Shown here: in pieces, positions 1 through 11,800 of the stretch
How positions within the stretch are numbered: the stretch's first letter is position 1
How the letters are laid out: every line of letters starts with the position of its first letter
NCBI GenBank assembly: GCA_033239525.1
Contig: BSYO01000026.1
Coordinates: 1,488,001-1,552,000, forward strand
Reading direction: 5' to 3'
From: Nepenthes gracilis
Taxonomy: Eukaryota > Streptophyta > Magnoliopsida > Caryophyllales > Nepenthaceae
Length of the DNA: 64,000 nt
Notes under the pieces: model-generated
What the model was told of the DNA's origin: nothing
Databases searched by the model: none
The model's input: only the letters and a program-made list of their open reading frames with translations
Position numbers and translations under genes: made by a program

Positions 1-2195
1 ATAGTTAGGATAGTGTTAAAATATGGAAGTTTGGTATTCTATGAAAATTTGAAATTTTTATGGCATCGGAGGATTTTATACTTCTGGCCTTCACAACATT
101 AAGGATTCAAGTATGGCTGAGAAGGATTTATCATCATATGATGTGTATTAAAGAATGTCAAAATATCGATATCATTTTTATTAAAAACCAAAATAACAAA
201 TCACATCAAAAGAAAGATATTGGAAACCTTGAATTTTCTTGATAACTCTATAAATAATATTAGAATATAAACATGAATTATACAATATTTTATGTTTATG
301 ATGCAATAGTGAAGCAATGTATGATAATTGAGTAGCGTAAAGCTATTAAATGAAAGAAATTTGCCCTCTACTAACATGAAATACAACTATACAATGAACT
401 AATCATTAGAAGATGTAAATAATAACAATTCTACTAAAACTCCCTTGAATTGAATTCTTTGGTGATACTTATGTTAGCAAAATATTTAGCATCATATAGT
501 ATTATATTTAGTTGTATTGAAGAGAATATTCAGAAGATATTTTAGCTAGATCTAGCTATATTTGCTGCAGTATTGTGGTATTTGGTGATTGTTCATATAA
601 TTGTGATATTTGGCAATACATAGCAAAAATTTAGGGATTTGTTTTCATATACCAAAACACATTGTGATAGTTTACTCTCATATAAGTTGTAGCAAATATC
701 TCTTTGCGTCTTTAAAAAATCAAAGCATTGATATATATTGCAGGTGTTTCGGAAAATAGTGCGAAATTGAAAATGTTGCCCCACACCTAGCTTTAATTTC
801 CACCCCATCTTTGTTGATGATGCAGGAGTTTGGGGGTTTTGAAGGGTGGTGTTAGTGCTGTGTAAGGGCTAAACGGAGTTGAATGAGTTAGGAAGGGAAA
901 ATCTGTATATTTCTTGTTGATATTTGTGAACTAACCAACTTAAAAGTATAATAAGTTATAGTAGTTCTAAACTTGAACTGTTATTCACTATAATTATAAG
1001 TCGTCTCTTGAATCCCCAACTATTTGTATTTCAATTAGTCAATTCAAATTGATTGGAAAGATAAGAAATCAGCAAAGAGAAAAGTAGGTGGACCTGACTT
1101 ATTGAATTATAACTATATTTGCTATTCTAATATTTAAATTCGATAAAGATGGAATTGGAACAACCCTTTCTTGTGTTGTTTCATTTCTTTGGATTTCACT
1201 CAAATTTGTCGATATTTTCGGGTGGGGGTTGATAAAAGTTGTTACAGTTGAGTTGAAGATAAGTTTGGTGTGTAAAGCTCTCAAGCAGTTGGATGTTTTG
1301 CTTGTTTTGATAGTCTTAGACAAATAACTATTGTTTCTAGTTGATGAATTTTTGTTTTTCTAGGTACTGTTTCACTTTGCTCTTTTATCATCTGAGCCAG
1401 ACGTGTTGTTTTTTGTGCCTGACGTTTTTTTTTTCTTTCCCTACCTTTTTTGAGTATGCTGCATGCACTAACTAGTTGGGTTCCCTCCCGTGGTTGATTT
1501 GGACTATGGTTGGGATCCTTGTTTCTATATATTCTTGATTATCCTCCTTTATAAAACGACAAGTACTTACCCCCAAAAAAATTTAACTTCCACCCAAATT
1601 CATCGTTTGTGTGCTGAGTCGAATGCCTAAAGTGGCTGAGCCTGTTGGTGATTGTTATGTATGGCAGAAGTCAAATAACTATGTTGCGTGCTACAATTAG
1701 CATTGCCTGTCATTTTAGATGGGTTTTCTTTCATTTCTTGATGTATTTCGCCTGAGTTGTTTGTCTTTCTCAAGTACCAAATGCACGCATAGGCACACAT
1801 AATCTTTGTTTTATGTCTGGACAGACTATGCTGGCATGCTGTCACAATAATTAGGGATTTGTGTAATTGCTGTACATTATATTTTGTGAAGACAGTTTTA
1901 TGGATCGTGATTGTCTCTTGGCAGAACCCCTACCTTCTAATTAGGAATGATAATATCGGCTGTGTTAGGCACATTTGACAATTCATATTGGTAAAGCCTG
2001 AAAATCGTTAAATGACTGGGCCATATCAATTGATATAACATTGATGCGGCAACATATTTATTATTGCAGTATTGGGAAAAATTGGTATCGGGGGGTTTAA
2101 TGCGGATATATATTAGCCAATATTTACATTAGTGCTTCTAATTAATATAAGATAATGCATTGTAAATGAAGCATGGTTGTATATGACTCCAACAG
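1..2195 (+). other. Probable intron of the FGGY kinase gene, no exon seen
   Basis: AT-rich sequence upstream of the first recognisable FGGY kinase exon. All reading frames are short and none resembles an FGGY domain. Because the next exon starts mid-protein after a typical acceptor (AACAG at 2191-2195), this stretch is inferred to be intron, at least 2.2 kb long. I see no transposon coding remains in it. Confidence 0.5.
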
Positions 2196-4245
2196 GATAT
2201 CCTATTATTCTTCCAAGAGAAAGTGAGTCTGTGCTTTTGGGTGCTGCCATTCTTGGTGCTGTTGCTGCAAAGAAATATCCAAGCCTCCATGATGCCATGA
2301 AGGCACTAAATGCTGCTGGGCAGGTAGGCAAACTTTCTGTACTCATTTACCTCTACTTTCATTCCTAGTTATAATATTAGTTGGATGAAGTGACAAAGAT
2401 TTGAGACTGAGATTGTAGAAGAGAACCGTCTCCATTAAAGTTTTGTTAGTCCCTTTAGAAAATTTTGATTTTTTATTGGTCTGTGAAGCATTCTGTGCAT
2501 GCACATAAAGGAAATTGTTATTCATTTCTGAGTTGGCAATTCATTTAGAGCATTGTTAGCCGTCCCACATCCTACATCCTCCTCTCTTTATGTGTGGCCC
2601 ATTTTTTTTTTTTAAATTCCAGTGGTTCCTAGCAGCATCGGACGAAGTTAGTTGTTTTTTTTAAAAAACAACATCATGCGAAAATAATAGAATGAAGTTT
2701 TTTTTTTGGGGAACAGTTTTTTTTTAATCTAATGAAAGAAAAGTTAGATATTGATATGTCAATAATTGAACTAAAATTTTTCATGCAAATCACTAAATAT
2801 TTTTAGTTGACCCCATAAAATTTATCTGTTGGTCATTGTGATTCACTTATTTTTGTGATGTTTGTGAATTTTGGCTACTTTTTTCTTACTATAATAATAA
2901 TGTAACTATTTTAAATTTATTTTGCTAAAAAAATTAAAACTATAAAATTATTCATCTCACTAGAAAAAAAATCCTGGATCCATCCATGGGCCTCACATTC
3001 AGAGAAAAGTTGCAAATGAATTGTAGGTGGGTTAAACAAATAGCATTTTCCATTCATTTAACGTGTTCAGTCTACACTTGGAAATTTGAAGAGTGAAGTG
3101 TATTGCTGAAAGAATGTAATATGAAGGGAATTGTTGGGAGTTATATGCTTGAATATTAGCTACTCTATGTACTTTGTGTTGGAGTCGTATCCCGTCTTCG
3201 GTATGCACATTTAAACTCAAATCTGGGGTGCTCTCCATCCTTTGCCCTCATCTTTGTTCAGTGTGTGATATGGATCAGGTCATAGATTGGCATCAAACTG
3301 CTACTGCTTATGTTCATATCTTTTGGCAAACGAGATTTTTCTATTGTTGTTTTGTCTCACACTCTCGAAAATCACAGAGGGACATTATTTTCAAATCACT
3401 CATGTGCATAAAATGATATATGTATCCATATCGGTATTAAACTCCATGAATATTGATATTTTCCTTTATTGTCACAAATCATGATATGTTTCCGTATCGG
3501 TGATATTTTGTAATATGTTGTTCTATCAATGATATATCGCTATATATTTGCTGGCATTCCCCTAGATTCCTATTCACTAAAAAAGTTGTGTCCGATATCG
3601 ATACGTGTTATCTGATACTGTTATGTAAGCTGATTCTTTTGTTGAGCTCTCCCCTAGATGGGATATGTCACACCTATAGTCAAAACTCCAATTGTGCTGA
3701 TTGTGTAATCATGACCTAAGGTTTGAAAGAGAGCAACAAATGGATGGAATCCCCCTTTTCTAGATAGATCATCTAGAAATCTAGTCATTTAAATGTATTC
3801 AGACAAAAAGCAAATATAGATCTCTTAGGTCGATTTTGTTTTAAAACTTGAGTTCTTCAAAAAAGGGATTCACAATTCGAAGTATGAAATGTGAAATATG
3901 AAAAATAAGGGCCTCTGTTTGATGCTGATACCGCGAGCAATATAGATATCGATATTTTCATCCATGCTCGTTGTATCTTTTGTGAAGTGAATTATCGTTC
4001 GCTTCAATGCAGTGTTTTGTCTTTCGTGCCATGTCTGGTGTAGTGAAGTACTGTAAAACTTCGACATCCCGTGCTGAAACGAACTTTCTACGTGCGGCTC
4101 ATTCTTAACTGATGTGCAGGTCGTTTATCCCTCACCGAATCCGAAGGTGAAGAAGTACCACGACGCCAAGTACAATGTTTTCCGTGACCTTTATGAAAAA
4201 CAACTATGCTATCGATCGATCATTGCCGAATCTTTGGCTGTGTAG
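2196..4245 (+). CDS. FGGY-family carbohydrate kinase, last two exons (5' part outside window)
   Basis: FGGY kinases phosphorylate pentoses and related sugars using ATP. Plant members of this type are described as ribulose/ribitol-kinase-like. Two C-terminal exons are visible. Exon 2196-2323 encodes a stretch with PIILPRESESVLLGAAILGA and LNAAGQ, which is the glycine/alanine-rich ATP-binding part of the second FGGY domain. Exon 4120-4245 encodes VVYPSPNPKVKKYHDAKY and ends SLAV-TAG. The acceptors (AACAG and GTGCAG) and the donor (CAG|GTAGGC) join the two exons in phase 0. The first exon enters with one base of its codon upstream. About 84 residues are visible, with no frameshift or internal stop. 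The intron between the exons is 1.8 kb. Family assignment is firm by motif memory; the exact sugar substrate cannot be read from this end. Confidence 0.85.
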
Positions 4246-4857
4246 ATGACAGCAGTGGCACTGCTGATCTTTGGTATGTAAGATGAGTATGATCCTTCAC
4301 ATTAAGACACTGCTATGTGAAGCACAAAACGCCATTCTCCCGACAGGCTGGTTGCAATTTTGTACTGATGAATGGAATTTGGATTTTTTTTTTGTAAAAA
4401 TGGGATTTATATAAAGTGTTTGGTGTGGAAATGATTAAAATATTTTAAATAAAAAATATTTAGAGTGTTGTGAAAATTATAATAAAAAATTATAAAAACT
4501 CATAGAACAAATTATATCAAATTTTTTTACTATTATTATCATTTTTTTTAAAAAAATCATAGCATGTGAATGTGGATTTTTTTGAACATTAATTTTTTTA
4601 AAGTAGTAAAAGATAGAAGTATTTTAATATATATTATTTTAATATTAATTTTTTATTGTAAGTGTAGATCTTAATAATTAGGAGAATAAAAAAATAATGT
4701 TTAAAAGTATCACAATTAAATTCTCTCCAGCCTGTTTGCCAGTAGCCGAGGAATCTTATTTCGTTGTGTAAGATCTTTTTACCATTTTTAGGTAGAATTG
4801 AGGTGGGGACGATGCAAAAATGAACAATTCAAAGCCAAGGTTCTGGGTTTAATTTGA
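4246..4857. other. 3' UTR and AT-rich intergenic
   Basis: Follows the FGGY kinase stop codon. The first roughly 150 bases are less AT-rich and are probably the 3' UTR; the rest is A/T runs with no ORF. Confidence 0.4.
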
Positions 4858-5195
4858 GGGCTGCAATGCGTATGGGCGTTGCAATCCCTATGATGCTGAT
4901 GTGGCCATTGGATTGAAAAATCTAATGGTCACGTTTTATATATATAAAAAATATATTGTTAGTTATTTTTTTTATTTTTATATTTTTTTGCATTTGATTT
5001 TAAAAAAAATTAATGTTTTTTTTATTTTATGAATTTTTTTTTATAAAAAATTGGAGCCGTTAGATTTATTATCTTGCATTTGATTTAAAAAAAAGATTTA
5101 ATTTTTTTTTGATTTTATGATTTTCTTTAAAAAAAAATTGGAGCTGTCAAATTTATTGTCACAGGGGGCTGCAACGCTCCGCACATCGCAGCTTC
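4858..5195. mobile_element. MITE-like foldback element
   Basis: GC-richer ends flank a very AT-rich centre. The left end (4858-4889, GGGCTGCAATGCGTATGGGC...) and the reverse complement of the right end (5164-5195) match at roughly three quarters of positions by eye, giving imperfect terminal inverted repeats of about 30 bp. There is no coding capacity. A similarly organised element with different ends lies at 27321-27554. Target-site duplications were not resolved. Confidence 0.4.
4990..5160. repeat. Tandem duplication, two copies of about 86 bp
   Basis: The block starting GCATTTGATTT at 4990 recurs at 5076. Each copy ends in TTGGAGC(C/T)GT followed by (A/T)GATTTATT-like sequence. It lies inside the MITE-like element, so the element's centre has grown by internal duplication. 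Confidence 0.6.
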
Positions 5196-8150
5196 CTCAC
5201 ACTCGTTGGGGTTGCTTGAAATTGGTCTCAACTCATCCCATTGCTATCTTTACCTATATTTTAGATAATATTTGGAGTTTATTATGGCCTTTTTAAATGT
5301 TTTTTTAATAATTAAAATTTAATTTTAAAATATAAAAATCTAAGATTAAAATAAAATATTAAAATATGATCTATCTTTAATTTTGATCATTTTTAAATTA
5401 AAATGAAAAGAAACGTTAATATTTTTTGAGTAGAACTCGTTATAAATAAGTATATATATATTTTTTTTTCATTTGATATTTGACATTAATTTACGCAAGA
5501 ATGACAAGATAAATGACCGTGATCCCATTTGATCAAACCTTATGAAAGTATTCGTGGGAGAATTTAAAGTCTAAATCTATTTCTGAAATATTTTTTAATT
5601 AAATAAAGCTCATCAAAAAAGATAAAAATAACTTATAAAAAATTATTACTTTTCAATAATGCTTTTTTAGAAATAACTAAATTGTGATTTATGTGAAAAA
5701 ATTAATATAAAATTAGAATACTGTGGTGTAATGTTATTTTTTCGAAGACATGGTTACTACATTTATAGATGAATATGAAAATAAAATAATTATACATTAG
5801 ATTTTATAAAACCTCAACGATTATCGGCTCTTAAAACTTAAAACTCGTGTTCTTAATAGACAAAGCATAGTGACCGTGATAATTCCAAAGGATTGTTACA
5901 TAATCGGTACTATTACATCTACACCAAATAAAAACATATTTGTTCTTTGGCCTATCATGCATAATACTGTAACGAAGGAATTTTGATAGAAGTTTTAGTC
6001 AATATTAGATAAAATACAATAGCAAATATATTAATTACAGATAACTTAATTAATGATCGTCTACTCATTGAACAATCTAAATGAATGCTTCATAATTTGA
6101 TTCTGGCATGGAGGTGGCTCCTCGGCCTTTCACTGTTATATTCGATGGATGGACTTCTATTGAGGTCCAGTTGTTGATTGGTTGATTCGAATCAGGACAA
6201 ATAAGAAAACGATCCTCCAGGAAGGGGGCAGTAAGGGTTAGGAAGCTTCTAATAGTAGGCAAGGACCCGTTATAGTGAATCCCTAATTATTCAAGGTGAC
6301 TAGACCTAACCGGCCTCTAAACCCATATGGATGTGAGCATGGACTCAACATATTGCTTGGACTTTGGATGAGGGGTGGCTCAAGTTTGAAGGAATACGGT
6401 ATATGAGAAATGAAATATCATCTCGAACGATTAGTGTTTGGATTTTAAGGAGAATTATCAATAATATTGTGATTTTGGGGGAGTTAGAAACACCAGTAAA
6501 ATGATGATTGAAGCTCTAAAATAAGACAAATAATGCCCGTCCATTGATTATATGTACATCATTTATCACAGTAAATTCAGTTACTTATAACCCGCTTTTA
6601 TAGATTTGGTCACTCATAGCCCACATCCAATCATAGTTAAGAAGAAAACATACCGTTGGAGTTCAATGTTATCGTCTGTCGCTAGAATTTACTCATAATA
6701 TCTGTTTATCCATTTCAGCATTGTATTACCATTATTTTATTTATAGGCGTGAAAAAATCAAGACAGTTTCATACCCCATTTCACATTTTAAAAGGAGTCT
6801 TTTTCTTTCTTTTCTTCAATTAAGTAATAACAATTCACAAATATTTAAATTATCAAATGATAGTTAAAAATAATTATATATTGTGACATATCTCTTTATA
6901 TAAAAGTTTTTTTAGACTATATAGCCTAAATTAAGTGCATACCCATAGTTGAAAAGAATAATTTACTCTTTATTATTAATCCAACAATTAAGCTAAGAGC
7001 CCATAATTAATCTATAATCAAGTAATCATATAATAAAACCTTATAATGGAGTTATATGTCTAATAAATTTTGACACACCTAATATATAGCCGCATTATTC
7101 CTATTAAAAGAAAACATTAAAATAATTATTATATAAATAATTAATCTGTTCTAATATTTCAACACCTGTTTTATTCATTGTGCTAAAATAACTATATTTA
7201 TAAATATGAATTTTAGAAGATAAACATATCGTTTCTTATTAAAGTTATGGGCCGAACCCAATTCGAGCCCGCTGCTTTGAGTCAGGCCCAATAAACCAAG
7301 ATATATTAATATTATGTAGCATAATTATTTTTTTAAAATAATATATTTGTATATTAATATATATAACATAAACTATAGCCAAGTATGCTTGTCCAAGCCT
7401 TTCGAATTTCGGGTTGGATGGACCGACCTAATTTTAATGATATATTAATTAAAATTACTTTAATATTATTTCAAAAATCAGCTATGGAAAAAAATTAATT
7501 TATTAAGTCAAAAATTAAATATAATCTTATAGATTAACACTTTATTTAATTTTAATTTTTGGTGACTATTTGTACATATTTTCGAGTTCATTTTATTAAT
7601 TTTAATTTCAAGGATAGAGTATTCAGTTAAATATATAATATTTTTCGAGTATTATTATATATTTATTTTTCTAATTTATTTATGATTTATTTTTTATATA
7701 TTAAGTCTGTCTTATTTTTTAGTTTTATACCCGGATATCATTTTCCACGTATTAAAACCGTCCAACGAACTTGGCCTGGTCTCACGGGTTCGGTGGACCA
7801 CTTGATTTTTTTGTTTCTCACCGAGCGTTGCAAACAAAACCCGCCGGCGGCGGCGGCGGCGGCGGCGGAGCTAGAGACGGAGGCTACAGGGAGGGGAGAG
7901 GCCAGAGGAGGCTCGCAGATCATCACTGACCCAGGCAAACCCGCCGCTTGGCAATCAACACTCGATAAGTTTAAGGACGATGCGATCAGTTCCTCCGTGT
8001 ATAAGACGCGCCTCACAAGCGCCTTAGGGAGATGTGAATGGTGATGATGGATGAGATGCCACAGTTCCAGAAAACCAAGACGTGACACGAACGGCCCTAC
8101 ATGGCATCACGGCATTCGCATCTTCTTGGTATAATCGCGAAATCAACTGC
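5196..8150. other. AT-rich intergenic region, no gene seen
   Basis: Long A/T runs with scattered short ORFs, none with family resemblance. It becomes GC-rich from about 7730 towards the kinase leader. I see no LTR, transposase or RNA gene. Confidence 0.5.
7841..7868. repeat. (GGC)n trinucleotide repeat upstream of the kinase gene
   Basis: An uninterrupted run of about eight GGC/GCC triplets about 970 bp upstream of the kinase start codon. In one frame it would encode poly-Ala, but the enclosing ORFs on either strand look unlike proteins. It is more likely promoter or far-upstream leader DNA. Confidence 0.7.
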
Positions 8151-8833
8151 GACAAAGCGACAAGCTATGGCTGTCCTATCCCTCAATCTGCCTCCCCCTC
8201 ATCTGCTCTCTCTTTCTTCGCTTTCCATCCAGTTCGCTTTCAGACGTCACCCTGAGCTCTGAAACTAGACTATGAATATCGTTGTTACATGGACAATAGA
8301 CGCAGAGCAGTAAATTGCTGGTGAAATTTTTGATTTGTCGAAGATTCGGGAGGTTAGTGTCGCTCCTTTTCTCACAGAGAGAGTGTTCTAGGATTGACGT
8401 TTCTCATTTCTCCTATTTCGTATAGTATCCGCCCTGGATTAGCCAATTTCCAGGTACTGCCGTTTCCTTTTCTAAAAATACATATTCGGTAACAGTATCA
8501 TTTTGGATGAACCGATTTATATTGGTAGAAGTAGGCTTTCTGTAAACAAAAGGTTACTTTGATCTAATCTGTTTGTTGTTGTGTTGATTTCAAATGCTTA
8601 TTAATGGTGATCATGGTAGTTGACGTAAAATATGATAAATTTTGGCTGTGTTATTCAGTCAAATGGACAATACTCAGCAACTTTTTACACGAATGGTTGG
8701 TCCAATTGGAATGAGTTGGTGCTACTGGGAGTGAGTCATACGCATGTGTAATAAAGGAATTGAATGCTTGACAGGTTTCTCCTTGCGTTCTTATACCAGA
8801 ATTGATCAAGAGAGGTGCCAAGCTGGTTTTGAG
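8150..8833 (+). promoter_or_regulatory. Presumed 5' leader of the kinase gene, with a possible leader intron
   Basis: A pyrimidine-rich stretch at about 8180-8235 (CTCTCTCTTTC-type) is typical of plant leaders. Possible donor sites lie at about 8354 (GGGAG|GTTAGT) and 8454 (TTCCAG|GTACTG). A possible acceptor lies at about 8775 (TTGACAG|GTTTC). These would remove most of the sequence before the coding ATG. The leader structure is inferred only; no TATA box could be assigned with confidence. Confidence 0.4.
8272..8313 (+). CDS. Candidate upstream ORF (13 codons) in the kinase leader
   Basis: ATG at 8272 opens a 13-codon frame ending TAA at 8311-8313. A second short frame (ATG 8290 to TGA 8323-8325) overlaps it in another frame. 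Both lie just after the pyrimidine-rich leader and before the first candidate donor, so they would be in the mature mRNA if transcription starts upstream. Translation is speculative. Confidence 0.25.
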   Translation: MNIVVTWTIDAEQ

Positions 8834-11800
8834 ATGGATAGTCCTGCTAACTCGGTCACTGCATCTAATTACGATGACGAAAACAGCCGTGTGAAGTTTC
8901 TGTGTAGCTTTTATGGTAGTATATTGCCTCGCCCGCAGGATGGAAAGCTGAGGTATGTCGGGGGAGAGACACGAATTGTGAGTGTCCCCCGTGATATTAC
9001 CTATGAGGAACTGATGGTTCGGATGAGGGAGATTTATGAAGGCGCATCCATTTTAAAGTATCAGCAGCCTGATGAGGATCTTGATGCCCTTGTATCAGTA
9101 GTGAATGATGATGATGTAATGAACATGATGGAGGAGTATGATAAGTTTGGTTCTGGAGAAGGGTTCACGAGGCTTAGGATTTTCCTCTTTTCGCATTTTG
9201 ATCAAGATGTTTCACCGCATTACACAGATGCAGACGAAAGGGACAATGAGAGAAGATATGTGGATGCCTTGAATAGCCTTAATGAATCACCCAAGTTCAG
9301 GAGACAGCAGCATAATGATTCTCCTGTGATGACTGCAGCTAATGAACTTAATATTGCTGATCAATTCTTCAATTCCATGAACCTTGAGGGAGTTCTCCAT
9401 AATCAGAGAAACTGTGACATTCCTATGCCACAATATAATTTAGGCCACCTTGCGATTCCTAATATGGGGTTGGGACAGCACTCTGTACCCATTGCTCAGC
9501 GATATCATGATGAAGCTTCATGGAGTCCTGCATACTATTCCCCGAGGAGTGCTAGGCCCCATGATCCACACCCAACTGGAGAGATTCCATCTTCTCCTTC
9601 TCCTCAATTTCGTGCAGCGTCTGCAGAAGTACTCGACAAATCCACTGAGGAATACAGTCTGCAACAAGGAAACCAGGTACCATCTCATGAAAACCATCCC
9701 CACTGTGATAATGTGGTATGGTTGCCAGCTGGAGGCATGTCTGCTGATAAGGGTGGAATTCTTGGTAACATACTTCACAGTTCCAGTGTTTTTGATGGAA
9801 ACAGTGTCTGTGAGAACTGCAGGATGGCTTACCAAAGAAACCAATCTTTGATAGATTCTAGGTGGAAGCATGAGGGCCAGTCCCACATGGAACAGCCTAT
9901 CATCGGAAATGGTTTTCCCCAGGTTGGAAATGCATGTGTCAAATGCGCCACAAACAGGGATGCTCTACTATTGAACACCGGTCTACAGTTGCATCATGGA
10001 GGATACATCAAGGAGCAGAGTGATCCTCGGTCACATTATGGTGAAACTCAGACTTCTGAGAGGGGATGGGTCTTACAGCATCAGTTGAGTCCTCCATCTG
10101 ATGAACCAAGAGCACACATCTCTGGAGCTGGAAGGGTCAATGATTGTTACACTGTGGACAGTACTGCTATGAATTTTCCTGCTGGACAAGGTAATTTATG
10201 TGATGCCCACCATGTTCCACCAAGTTACATCCACTATGATGACCCTTGTTGCATTCAATCTGGTCCTGAACTGGGAACTGACATATTTCATGGCCAAGTC
10301 ATGACTGCAGAATCACAGATTCATATTCCTCTGGAAGAGCGAGGTCTTTGCCATGAAAACTTCCCTTATACATATGGAGCTGATAATTCTTATCAACTGC
10401 CACATGGCCATCCATCTGCACCTGTTTTATGGAGAAATGTTCTGACTCCAATTCATATAGCCTCGACGTATGATCCATCTCCTTTTCAACAAAGACATGG
10501 AACAACTTGCCCAGGTTTGCCAAGGAGTGCTGTTGAGGGTAGTCCTAGATATGTTGTTGGGGTAGATCAAAATCATTGGCTGGGAACTAACTTGCCAGAA
10601 TATTCCTACAGCCATGCTTCAAACCGAAATCATGGTATTGTTTGTCAGGAAACTCGACAGGTAATTACTTCAGATTGTAATTTGAATCCACCTCATACGA
10701 GTAATACTGCCTCTCATCAGGAGTCGACCAGGTTAGCAGATGTAGTTTCAACTGTACCAAGTGATAAAATAGTTTCTTCATCTATCATGGGTGACAATCC
10801 AGGACCAATAGCGGATACTTATTGCTATGGGGCGTTAAGGTTGGATGAAAGAACTATCCATGGGATAGGAAACCAAACAACTCGTACGAGGCACCTTGAA
10901 GGCTCTGACATGCAAAGTGTCTGTGTTCCAGGAGAAAATTACAATAGTGATACCAGATTTGTTATAGCATCACTTGAATCAACCGTTTCAAACTGCATAA
11001 ATCCTTCTGAAGGATGTAAGGGTGTTGCTCATCTGAATGAAGAGGATCATAGTGCTCCAGCTGATGAGAGAGACTTAATTTTCCGTCCTAAATTGGTTTC
11101 TTCTGTGAAAAAGGAAAAACTTGAGAGTGTTGAAGTAGTGAAAGCTATAGCTCAGGAAGATACCAATGTTGTTATGTTGCATGACTCATCAGCAAATAAT
11201 GCTAATGCTGATGAAAGAGCATCAATGGTGAGAATTAAATATATTTCAAGAATCTTGTAGCAAGGAGTGATATTTTTGTTGTTTGTTTAGTAATTTACTG
11301 ATTGTACAATAGAATGCCCATGGAAATTCTGATTGCGGGTCTGATAATGATTGTCCTGATGCTTCCAAGATTGAGCCCACAAAAGCTGAAGAAGAAGCTA
11401 TTGCGAGGGGATTACAGGTCCTCATTGTTTTATTCTTCCTTACTATTTCATTTTTTCCTCTGTTTGCAATGGAAAGAATGAAGGGATTATATAAATATAT
11501 TAGTGATTAATTCCTTTGTTGCATCTGCTTAAGGAGAGGTTCTTAATCTGATTATCAGTGTCTTCTACCTTTTTTTTTCCAGACTATAAGAAATGATGAT
11601 CTGGAGGAAATCCGAGAGCTTGGTTCTGGTACATATGGTGCTGTTTTCCACGGAAAATGGAAGGGTTCTGATGTGGCAGTAAAAAGAATAAAGGCCAGCT
11701 GCTTTGCTGGGCGACCTTCTGAAAGAGAACGCTTGGTGTGTTACTTCTTCTCTCCTCGCCTTTCCTTGTGGTACTTTATTTCCTTTTCTAATTTCTGTCC

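Noticed and set aside
7682..8088. Overlapping sense and antisense ORFs with poly-Ala runs upstream of the kinase
   Set aside because: Both are opened by the GC-rich (GGC)n patch and share no family features; they look like promoter or leader composition effects.
9450..10615. Several ORFs of 60-130 codons in other frames within kinase exon 1
   Set aside because: Shadows of the 798-codon coding exon.
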